Made by a program: the position numbers and the translations under genes | Shown: positions 1 through 5,278 of the stretch, piece after piece | Position numbering within the stretch: position 1 is the first letter of the stretch | Layout of the letters: every line of letters starts with the position of its first letter | Notes under the pieces: generated by a model | Told to the model about the DNA's origin: nothing | The model's input: the letters and a program-made list of their open reading frames with translations, nothing else | Databases searched by the model: none | NCBI GenBank assembly: GCA_030836665.1 | Contig: JAUPLX010000115.1 | Span: 1-5,309, forward strand | Direction of reading: 5' to 3' | DNA from: Patescibacteria group bacterium | GTDB lineage: Bacteria > Patescibacteriota > Gracilibacteria > BD1-5 > UBA2023 | DNA: 5,309 bases

Positions 1-2
1 AG

Positions 3-1139
3 GATGCCGTGGATCTCGGGCTCGTATCCTCCGACATGCTCCAATACGCCACCGTCTGCTACGGTGACGTGGACGCCGGATTCATGGTTACCGCGAGCCA
101 TAATCCGAAAGAATACAACGGGCTCAAATCCTGCCTGAAAAACGCCGAACCCGTCAATCTGAAAGATCTAGGACCGAAAATCGCCGATTTCCTTGCGCGA
201 ACTCCGGTGCCTTCGGATATCGTCGGCAAAGAAGAAGTCCGCGACGTTTCGGATCTTTGGACCGAGCACGTGGCGAGTTTCGCCCGGGGAAGTCTCAAAG
301 GAATCAAGGTCGTCGCCGATGCCGGAAACGGAGCGGCGGGCGCGTTCCTTCCGAAGCTCGCGAAACGTCTCGGATTCGAAATGACGGGGCTCTTCCTCGA
401 ACCGGACGGAAATTTCCCGAACCACCACCCCTCCCCCATCGAATCGAAAAATACCCTCGATCTCGTCGCGAAAGTCCGGGAAGTCGGAGCCGACGTCGGC
501 GTCGCGTTCGATGGCGACGCCGACCGGGCGGTCGCCTGTGACGAAACCGGAACCGTAGTTCCCGCCGCGGCGATGATGTGTTCCATCGCCGAAAACGTCC
601 TATCGGAAAAGCCGGGTGCCTCCGTCGTATACAACGCCGTATCTTCGGATGCCGTTCCGGAACTCGTCACGGCTCTCGGGGGGAAACCGGTCAAAGCGAA
701 AGTCGGGCACGTCTACATCAAAGAAATGATGAAAGCGGATCCGTCCATCGAATTCGGCGGAGAACATTCGAGCCACTACTACTTCCGAAAAAACGCCAAC
801 GCCGACTCGGGCATCATCGCCTTCGTATGTTTCCTTTCAGCCATGGTCGAAAAAAATCAAAAGGCGTCGGACGTGCGGAAAGCGTATGCCAAATATCCGG
901 CGATCGAGGAAACCAATTTTCGGGTCTCGGACGTCGCCGCCGCGACCGCGAAGATCGAAGCCGCGTATCCCGAAGCGGAGAAAGAACGCTTCGACGGACT
1001 CACCCTCCGGATGCCGACGTTCTGGATTAACCTCCGCCCAAGCTCCAACGAACCGCTCCTCCGGCTCAATCTCGAAGCCCATGACGAAAATACGCTCTCC
1101 CGGGAATTCGGGAACGTGCGGAGAATTCTGGAAGAGTAA
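3..1139 (+). CDS. Phosphomannomutase/phosphoglucomutase, 5' end missing
   Basis: This is a cytosolic alpha-D-phosphohexomutase, which interconverts hexose 1- and 6-phosphates for sugar-nucleotide and envelope polysaccharide synthesis. The reading frame is already open at base 3, so the GTG at 9 is an internal valine and the true start lies upstream. About 75-80 N-terminal residues are missing compared with the usual ~450. Numbering from that codon, all the family motifs are present: the phosphoserine loop TASHNP (catalytic Ser30), the magnesium loop DGDADR (168-173), the sugar-specificity loop GGEHSSHYYF (250-259) and the C-terminal phosphate-binding RPSSNEP (343-349). The gene ends with TAA and contains no TGA. 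The GEHSSH loop fits enzymes acting on mannose and/or glucose phosphates, as in ManB/CpsG/AlgC, but substrate preference cannot be settled by reading. Family assignment is certain; the gene symbol is left blank for that reason. Confidence 0.95.
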   Translation, partial: DAVDLGLVSSDMLQYATVCYGDVDAGFMVTASHNPKEYNGLKSCLKNAEPVNLKDLGPKIADFLARTPVPSDIVGKEEVRDVSDLWTEHVASFARGSLKGIKVVADAGNGAAGAFLPKLAKRLGFEMTGLFLEPDGNFPNHHPSPIESKNTLDLVAKVREVGADVGVAFDGDADRAVACDETGTVVPAAAMMCSIAENVLSEKPGASVVYNAVSSDAVPELVTALGGKPVKAKVGHVYIKEMMKADPSIEFGGEHSSHYYFRKNANADSGIIAFVCFLSAMVEKNQKASDVRKAYAKYPAIEETNFRVSDVAAATAKIEAAYPEAEKERFDGLTLRMPTFWINLRPSSNEPLLRLNLEAHDENTLSREFGNVRRILEE

Positions 1140-1147
1140 TCCGTAGC

Positions 1148-1217
1148 GGGCGGTGGGGGATTCGGATTCTCAGGCTTTTTAGGGGGGATGCCTTCGAATC
1201 CGAATCCCCCACCGCCC
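1148..1217. repeat. Perfect 22-bp inverted repeat with 26-base spacer
   Basis: The arms at 1148-1169 and 1196-1217 are exact reverse complements over 22 bases. The left arm ends with a tandem hexamer, GGATTC GGATTC (1158-1169), mirrored at the start of the right arm. The spacer holds a T5 run, a G6 run and a small inner stem, AGGC (1172-1175) with GCCT (1190-1193). It begins 8 bases after the phosphomannomutase stop, so it probably ends or stabilises that transcript. No T tract follows the right arm, so it is not a textbook intrinsic terminator. A REP-like or MITE-like dispersed repeat is the main alternative. The structure is certain; its role is inferred. Confidence 0.85.
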
Positions 1218-1294
1218 TTCCAAAAAAGATTCCCACACTCCATCTCACGAATTCCATCGACCGTTCTCCCCCGCCCCATTTTACCCCCATCCCT
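1218..1294 (+). other. G-poor pyrimidine-rich leader or spacer
   Basis: This stretch between the inverted repeat and the ATG at 1295 contains only about five G residues, and its second half is dominated by C and T. It has no Shine-Dalgarno sequence, and I found no convincing -35/-10 pair. If transcribed it would be largely unstructured, which would suit Shine-Dalgarno-independent initiation. The frame of the downstream gene stays open through it, but there is no ATG earlier in that frame. Confidence 0.45.
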
Positions 1295-2077
1295 ATGTCG
1301 CAGACGGAAATCGAACTTCTGAAAGCCGAGAACGAACGCCTTAAGAAGCTCCTTACCGGAGCGTCCGCGTGGATGGAACGCCAGTGGCGGGAAGACGCCC
1401 ATAAGATCGCCAAACGGCGGACCGGGAAAATGACCGACGAAGTCCGCTCGGATTTCATGCGCGAAAACATGGAGGAGATGAATTACGCGCGGATTCGCGG
1501 ATACTTCGGCGAACTCCTGCTGATGAACGCCCCGAAAGAAACGCTCAGCCATCTGGTGGATGCCGAAATCGCGTTCTTCAACCTCCAACGTTCGAATTCC
1601 GGAGACGGGCTTTCGGTCATCAGTTCGTATACCAAACTTATCGACGCCCTCGTGGAGGGCTACGTGACTTCCCAATTTCGGAAATACGCCGTCAAACGGG
1701 GCGCGGTGGTCCTCCGGGTGAACGACCCGATGGAAAAGGCCATCCATTTCGTCATTACGAAACGCTACATCCTCTCGATCGGTCGGCTGTACGGACTTCT
1801 CAAATCCATAAGGAACGGCGAGAAGCTTTTCGACTACGGCAACGCTTTCCGGGACTATCTCGAAAAATACCGGACGATCGGGGATTTTCTTCTTTCCGAC
1901 GAATTTTTCCTTCCGTTTTCCGAAATCGTCGAAAGCGACGTCTTCGGAGGAAAGCGCCATTCGGGCAAGATTTCCGTCAAGGAAACCGCCGCGACCCGAA
2001 AGGTTCTTTTAGGCGATTACGTCGACAAACAAGCGCTCCTCTACCGGTTTCTCGAAACCCAAAGCGCCGTTTATTAG
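1295..2077 (+). CDS. Conserved-looking protein of unknown function, N-terminal coiled coil
   Basis: I do not recognise this 260-residue protein. Residues 5-22 (IELLKAENERLKKLL) read as a short amphipathic coiled coil with leucine/isoleucine spacing. A basic stretch follows around 28-45, then alternating helical segments rich in charged and aromatic residues (for example 'RIRGYFGELLLMNAP', 'FRDYLEKYRTIGDFLLSDEFFLPF'). There is no signal peptide, no clear membrane segment and no cysteine, so it is probably a soluble cytoplasmic helical protein. I saw no catalytic or nucleotide-binding motif. ATG at 1295 is the first start in the frame and is preceded by a C-rich tract rather than a ribosome binding site. 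It ends with TAG and contains no in-frame TGA. A strong hairpin terminator starts 5 bases after the stop. That it is a gene is well supported by composition and framing; the function is unknown. Confidence 0.85.
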   Translation: MSQTEIELLKAENERLKKLLTGASAWMERQWREDAHKIAKRRTGKMTDEVRSDFMRENMEEMNYARIRGYFGELLLMNAPKETLSHLVDAEIAFFNLQRSNSGDGLSVISSYTKLIDALVEGYVTSQFRKYAVKRGAVVLRVNDPMEKAIHFVITKRYILSIGRLYGLLKSIRNGEKLFDYGNAFRDYLEKYRTIGDFLLSDEFFLPFSEIVESDVFGGKRHSGKISVKETAATRKVLLGDYVDKQALLYRFLETQSAVY

Positions 2078-2081
2078 ATAT

Positions 2082-2111
2082 GAAAAAACGTCCGGGGACG
2101 GACGTTTTTTC
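2082..2111. terminator. Bidirectional intrinsic terminator
   Basis: A perfect 12-bp stem joins 2082-2093 (G, six A, CGTCC) and 2100-2111 (GGACG, six T, C) around the six-base loop GGGGAC. Because the arm bases are A6 on the left and T6 on the right, the RNA of either strand has a GC-rich inner stem followed by a U tract. It starts 5 bases after the TAG of the 260-residue gene and lies 5 bases beyond the TAG of the minus-strand small gene (2117-2119). It therefore serves a convergent pair. Confidence 0.9.
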
Positions 2112-2116
2112 AAGAA

Positions 2117-2275
2117 CTACAGCAACGTTTCGAGTTCGCGAAGTTCGGAAGAAGTGAAGTAGGAAAGCAGGTTGATGAAATCTTTTTTCTGTTCGTCGGA
2201 CAATTGGGACGACGCCCGGATTCTGCTCTCGATCGGAACTTCGACGAGAACCGTTTCTACCAAAGTGGAAAACAT
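2117..2275 (-). CDS. Small 52-residue acidic helical protein, unknown function
   Basis: The frame starts at ATG (2275-2273) and ends with TAG (2119-2117). It encodes a protein beginning MFSTLVETVLVEVPIES and ending ELRELETLL. The C-terminal half, 'QLSDEQKKDFINLLSYF' then 'SSELRELETLL', reads as two short amphipathic helices. The pattern resembles small candidate-phylum proteins such as the DUF5663 type, but that match is only an impression. Three things outside the frame support it: the stop abuts the bidirectional terminator; a TTGACA-17-TCTAAT promoter lies upstream on the same strand; and without it nearly 300 bases would be empty. An in-frame TAA 18 bases before the ATG limits extension upstream. 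No Shine-Dalgarno sequence is visible. It is shorter than the usual cut-off for gene prediction and easy to miss. Confidence 0.68.
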   Translation of the reverse strand: MFSTLVETVLVEVPIESRIRASSQLSDEQKKDFINLLSYFTSSELRELETLL

Positions 2276-2303
2276 GGATCTGATTTTGAATTACTAGGCG
2301 CTC

Positions 2304-2323
2304 TCGCGGACTTCTTGCCGCGA
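2304..2323. promoter_or_regulatory. Dyad TCGCGG-N8-CCGCGA, possible operator
   Basis: The arms 2304-2309 and 2318-2323 are exact inverted copies. The right arm overlaps the candidate ruvC -35 box (2315-2320), and the whole dyad lies within the predicted leader of the minus-strand gene. It could be a repressor site or a small RNA hairpin in that leader. A six-base dyad in G+C-rich DNA can arise by chance. Confidence 0.3.
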
Positions 2324-2353
2324 TTCGGTTCAACATTTATATTAGACTATAAA
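2315..2353 (+). promoter_or_regulatory. Promoter region for ruvC, short-leader or leaderless
   Basis: Two readings are possible. TTGCCG (2315-2320), 17 bases and TATATT (2338-2343) make a well-spaced sigma70 promoter starting near 2350, with a leader of about 13 bases. Alternatively TATAAA (2348-2353) is the -10 box and RNA starts near 2360, leaving the ATG at 2363 essentially leaderless. There is no Shine-Dalgarno sequence either way. The -10 region overlaps that of the minus-strand promoter, so the two cannot easily fire together. Confidence 0.5.
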
Positions 2354-2369
2354 TATGGCTATATGTCAA
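2341..2369 (-). promoter_or_regulatory. Sigma70-type promoter for the small minus-strand gene
   Basis: Read on the minus strand, a perfect -35 box TTGACA (2369-2364) is followed by a 17-base spacer and the -10 box TCTAAT (2346-2341), which matches the consensus at five of six positions. The predicted RNA start is near 2334, giving a leader of about 59 bases before the ATG at 2275. The -35 box overlaps the ATG and second codon of ruvC, so polymerase here would compete with ruvC expression. Confidence 0.7.
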
Positions 2370-2848
2370 TAATCCTCGGTATCGACCCGGGAACGACCAC
2401 CGTGGGTTTCGCCATACTGAAAAGACGCCACCCCGTTCCGGAAATTCTCGATTTTTGAGTCATCTCCACGACGCCGAACGCGCCGCTTCCGGAAAAGCTC
2501 GTCGAAATCGCCCGGGATATCGGGGAACTCTGCGACGCCTACCATCCGGAAATTTGCGGAATCGAAACCCTCCTCTTCACGACGAACGTGAAAACGGGCA
2601 TCGCGGTAGCACAGGCCCGCTGAGCCATCGTGGCGGAAATCGCAAAACGCGGAACGGAAATCGTGGAATTCGGGCCCATGCAGGTAAAAAAAAGCGTCTG
2701 CGGGAATGGGCACGCGCCGAAAACGCAGGTACAGAACGCGTTGAAGATGATCTTCAAGCTCGACGAAATTCCGAAACCGGACGATGCCGCCGACGCCATC
2801 GCCATCGCCTATACGGCGTCACTCGTAAAGCCCCCGCGGATGAAATAA
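2363..2848 (+). CDS. ruvC: RuvC Holliday junction resolvase, read with UGA as glycine
   Basis: RuvC cuts Holliday junctions symmetrically during recombination, working with the RuvAB branch-migration motor. Read with two in-frame TGA codons decoded, the frame gives 161 residues, close to the family's usual 160-175. The order is: 'IILGIDPGT' (first acidic residue Asp8), 'EICGIETLLF' (Glu68), 'IAVAQAR-G' (80-87), 'MQVKKSVCGNGHAPKTQVQ' (106-124) and 'PDDAADAIAIA' with Asp141 and Asp144. All four catalytic acids are present. The TGA codons are residues 32 (after EILDF) and 87 (after AQAR). E. coli RuvC has glycine at both places (GSGCIRT and QARGVA), so glycine fits better than tryptophan. ATG 2363 is chosen because homologues start directly before IILGIDPG. 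The frame is open further upstream, but that stretch is covered by the promoters and the opposing small gene. It ends with TAA. Confidence 0.93.
2456..2458 (+). other. ruvC: In-frame UGA decoded as Gly32 of RuvC
   Basis: The TGA lies between EILDF and VISTTP, in the second-strand turn where RuvC proteins commonly read 'GxGVI' or 'DYGVI'. The frame continues without shift into conserved sequence. A single G-to-T change from GGA would produce it. Confidence 0.88.
2621..2623 (+). other. ruvC: In-frame UGA decoded as Gly87 of RuvC
   Basis: The TGA follows AVAQAR and precedes AIVAEIAKRG. The RuvC consensus here is '(L/V)GQARG', with glycine immediately after the arginine. This is the second independent site where TGA falls on a conserved glycine. 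Confidence 0.9.
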
Positions 2849-2878
2849 CCGGAACCGCCGGAAAGTAAGAACGCAAAT

Positions 2879-2901
2879 TCGCCCTTTCGGCAAGAGGGCG
2901 A
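2879..2901 (+). terminator. Hairpin after ruvC, weak terminator candidate
   Basis: TCGCCCT (2879-2885) pairs with AGGGCGA (2895-2901) around a nine-base loop that may close further with a wobble pair. It starts 31 bases after the ruvC stop. The sequence after it, TACTTTC, is only a poor T tract, so termination efficiency is doubtful. Confidence 0.4.
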
Positions 2902-2908
2902 TACTTTC

Positions 2909-2946
2909 ATACCCGAAAATATCGCGTAGAATGCCCGGGTATTTTT
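2909..2946 (+). terminator. Second hairpin with T5 run, terminator or attenuator
   Basis: ATACCCG (2909-2915) pairs with CGGGTAT (2936-2942), with a 20-base loop, and a T run covers 2942-2946. It ends 13 bases before the next ATG. It may finish ruvC transcription or attenuate the secreted-protein gene. A TAGAAT hexamer (2927-2932) in its loop could instead be a -10 box starting RNA near 2939, with only a poor -35 match (CTTTCA, 2904-2909). The two readings are hard to separate by eye. Confidence 0.4.
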
Positions 2947-2959
2947 CTCCGAAATCCCC

Positions 2960-3049
2960 ATGTCCAACGCGTTTTTCAATACCCGGAAGTCCGCCATTTT
3001 GGTTTTAGCCGCGTCCGTCAGCGCCCTATCGATACCTTCCGCCTTCGCC
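2960..3049 (+). other. Signal peptide of the secreted protein (residues 1-30)
   Basis: A short polar n-region with Arg9-Lys10 is followed by about 17 mainly hydrophobic residues. A Pro-Ser-Ala-Phe-Ala c-region meets the Ala-X-Ala rule, with predicted cleavage before Glu31. The absence of cysteine after the core argues against a lipoprotein. Confidence 0.85.
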
Positions 3050-5278
3050 GAAACGGGAACCGTCGCCCCGCCGGCAATCGGGCTGAGTGCCATCGTTCGC
3101 AACGGTACGGATTACGACCTGTTCGTAAAAAACCGTCCGGACGACGCGACGGATATCCGGATATACGAAGGGACCGTCGAAGTACCGAATGCGGCAAACT
3201 ACCTTTCCGGAGGAACCGTACGGATGAAAAACGTTTTGAAATCGTGGGCGAAACTGAGCGTCGAGCGCTGGGGAAACAAGACCGCGGAAGACGGAGTGCG
3301 GAGCAAGGTGAAAGAATCCCTGTCATCGGGGATAACCGTCGCGTCTCCGGAAAGGACCTACCTCAAGAACGACGTCCGGAGAAACGTCGTAGGCGATACG
3401 GCCGTTTACGTCATCCCGGTTCAGTTCGCCAAAGACCAGGGTGAATTGGCATTCTCGGGAGCGTCGAGAAACGATAGCGCGCTCAGAACGAAATACGCCA
3501 TATCCATGGGAAGCGGAGAGGACATTCCGCTGGAAATCGGAAGTTCCTCGACGTCGTACCAGCCGAAACGCGCCTACGTCACCCCGGAAGGAATCGTCGT
3601 GCGCCAAGATACCCTCCCGGACGAATACAACCGCGTCACGCTCAAGGCCGACGGGGTTCCTTTGAATTTCGTCACGGTACGCAAGCAGGCCGAAATTCTC
3701 GGAGAACTCGTCGATACTTCCATCTCCATGGAGTCCGGGGAAGCGCAGGTCGTCCTCCGTTTCCAAAATGCCCGAGGCATAAAGGATCTGACGCTCTACG
3801 AATTCAAAATCAACAACCAGATTCCGGTTCCCGAGGTGAACGGAACCGGAAGCAAGAATACCGTCTCCACCGGGTTCGGTTCGTCGGGCCCGATAACGCT
3901 CCGCATAAAACCGAACCTGCTCGGAACGGGAGAGACCGTCGCCCGCGTGGTGGTAAAGGAGAAAAATTCTTCCCTCTACGATAGCAAGACCGTCGACCTC
4001 TCCGATATCCTGTTTCCGAAAATCACGGCCGTAAAGACGGTGCCGTCGGGGGCGGTGACGAATTTCCAAATCGACGTGAATCCCGTCTCGCTCTACGGCG
4101 ATTACGAGAAAATAGACATCGATATCAACGGGACCGCCTACACGGCACGCGGAGTGAAAACCGCCGTAAAGAACGCTGATGGAACGGTAAAGAAAGACAT
4201 CCAAGGAAACGAAACGTACGAATTCGTCAATCGGATAGATTTCAAGAAGACTTCCGCGGGACTCGAATTCTCCTTCCCGAGCGACAAACTGAAAGAAAGC
4301 GGGAATACGATAAAAATAAAGAACGGGAATTCGGGGCAGGAATCCGGAACCCTCACGTTTTCCCCCGGGAAAGCCGCGGGGTCGGAGAGCGCTTCGAGCG
4401 TCGCGACGAAAGAAGCGGTTTCGTTCCAAGCGATTCCTTCGAACGTGCCTTCCTACGATCCGGTACTCGCCCCTTCCCGCGAAGTATCCCTCGGAAACCT
4501 CCTGCTCGGAAATCTCGACCCTTCGGCGTATTACCGCATTACCGCGAAATTCTCCATCGCGGGGACGTTCAACCCTTTCTCCACGGCGAAGGCAGGTTCT
4601 TCGAGAATCGTCACGGACGGAGGAACTACCGAAACCGTATTCGAAATCACCGAAGAAGGCGCCGGAAAAACCATTTCCAAAAGTATTCCGGTCTCGGTAG
4701 GATTGAGCGATTTCCTCGCTTCGGAAAAAGCGCTCTCGATGGAATGGAAATCCATCAAGCTCGAAAAGGCTAAGGACGGGCAGTGGACTACCGCCGCGAG
4801 TGCGGAAGCCGCCAAGGGCAGCATCCTGCAAACGGTAAAATGGGGAAACTGTTTCGACGGTTCGACCGACGTCTGCGGAAAAGACGGCATGCCGGAAGAA
4901 TCGAAGAGCTCGGTTATCGTAACGTTCGGAAGCGTCGCCGTCGCGAAAACGGAAGAAAAAAAGCCCGTCGCGACCACTACGAAAACGGGGAAGAAAAACG
5001 ATCCGTGGAGGCTCGCCGTTACCGCCGGGAACGGTCCGATCGGGAAGATACTGAACGCGAAACTCGGAGCCTCGTTCGCGAAACTGAAGGACAAACATGC
5101 GGCGGATCCGAAAAAACGGGCAAAACTCCAGAATGCGAAAAAGGCCGTGGAAAGGGCGCTTTCGAGCGCGAAGAAATACGAGGAAACGAAGGCGAAGGCG
5201 ATGAAGGACCTTCTGAAAAAAACGCTCATAAAAGACCTGAAGGACGCGATGAAGAAGATGTCCGACGCATCGAAATAG
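2960..5278 (+). CDS. Large secreted or surface protein with lysine-rich helical tail
   Basis: I do not recognise a named family. The 772-residue product has a clear Sec signal peptide: Arg9-Lys10, a hydrophobic core 'AILVLAASVSALSIPSA', and a signal peptidase I site AFA|ET after residue 30. There is no lipobox and no sorting signal or second membrane segment at the C terminus. Residues ~31-655 are beta-rich, with alternating hydrophobic strands and many Gly/Ser/Thr/Asn turns, suggesting several Ig-like sandwiches. Possible boundaries are near 352 (FPKITAVK) and a Ser/Ala linker near 475. The only cysteines seen, Cys631 and Cys639, could form a disulfide loop. From about 663 a Lys/Thr/Pro linker leads into a 90-residue tail (683-772) with 22 lysines and helical character. 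ATG 2960 is chosen because the signal peptide starts there. The gene ends with TAG, has no TGA and shows no Shine-Dalgarno sequence. A surface-layer or adhesin role is inference. Confidence 0.85.
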   Translation: MSNAFFNTRKSAILVLAASVSALSIPSAFAETGTVAPPAIGLSAIVRNGTDYDLFVKNRPDDATDIRIYEGTVEVPNAANYLSGGTVRMKNVLKSWAKLSVERWGNKTAEDGVRSKVKESLSSGITVASPERTYLKNDVRRNVVGDTAVYVIPVQFAKDQGELAFSGASRNDSALRTKYAISMGSGEDIPLEIGSSSTSYQPKRAYVTPEGIVVRQDTLPDEYNRVTLKADGVPLNFVTVRKQAEILGELVDTSISMESGEAQVVLRFQNARGIKDLTLYEFKINNQIPVPEVNGTGSKNTVSTGFGSSGPITLRIKPNLLGTGETVARVVVKEKNSSLYDSKTVDLSDILFPKITAVKTVPSGAVTNFQIDVNPVSLYGDYEKIDIDINGTAYTARGVKTAVKNADGTVKKDIQGNETYEFVNRIDFKKTSAGLEFSFPSDKLKESGNTIKIKNGNSGQESGTLTFSPGKAAGSESASSVATKEAVSFQAIPSNVPSYDPVLAPSREVSLGNLLLGNLDPSAYYRITAKFSIAGTFNPFSTAKAGSSRIVTDGGTTETVFEITEEGAGKTISKSIPVSVGLSDFLASEKALSMEWKSIKLEKAKDGQWTTAASAEAAKGSILQTVKWGNCFDGSTDVCGKDGMPEESKSSVIVTFGSVAVAKTEEKKPVATTTKTGKKNDPWRLAVTAGNGPIGKILNAKLGASFAKLKDKHAADPKKRAKLQNAKKAVERALSSAKKYEETKAKAMKDLLKKTLIKDLKDAMKKMSDASK
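5006..5275 (+). other. Lysine-rich helical C-terminal tail (residues 683-772)
   Basis: Twenty-two of the last 90 residues are lysine, spread through a largely Ala/Leu/Met/Glu background that favours helix, possibly two or three helices or a coiled coil. It follows a Thr/Lys/Pro-rich linker. In a secreted protein such a tail could bind nucleic acid, teichoic or other anionic polymers, or the cell's own surface; this is inference. Confidence 0.6.

Noticed and set aside
9..11. GTG at 9 as the start of the phosphomannomutase
   Set aside because: The frame is open from base 3, and homologues carry a further 75-80 residues including the N-terminal strand and helix of domain 1. The valine is internal.
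857..1960. Open frame of 367 codons on the minus strand
   Set aside because: It runs antisense through the end of the phosphomannomutase, the perfect inverted repeat and most of the 260-residue gene. The plus-strand phosphomannomutase is certain from its motifs, and the minus product resembles nothing.
1977..2336. Minus-strand frame of 119 codons whose ATG (2336) lies beside the predicted minus-strand transcript start
   Set aside because: It could be read leaderless, but it passes straight through the perfect terminator at 2082-2111 and into the 260-residue gene. Its arginine-rich sequence is not protein-like. The 52-residue frame inside the same transcript fits the terminator better.
2204..2362. 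Upstream in-frame extension of ruvC from a TTG at 2204
   Set aside because: RuvC proteins begin directly before IILGIDPG. The extension contains the promoters and overlaps the opposing small gene, and its sequence resembles no RuvC extension.
2456..2623. UGA as tryptophan (Mycoplasma-type code 4) or selenocysteine
   Set aside because: RuvC alignments show glycine at both positions. Tryptophan or cysteine/selenocysteine is not expected there, and no SECIS-like stem directly after either codon was evident.
2363..2848. ruvC as a pseudogene with two nonsense mutations
   Set aside because: Both stops are TGA, both sit on conserved glycines, there is no frameshift or loss of catalytic residues, and no gene in the window uses TGA as its stop.
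3323..5098. Long open frame of 591 codons on the minus strand, opposite the secreted-protein gene
   Set aside because: It is dominated by Arg, Gly, Asp and Glu with no domain or signal. The plus strand has a signal peptide, sensible domain order and a start and stop in context. The open minus frame is an echo of G+C-biased plus-strand codons.
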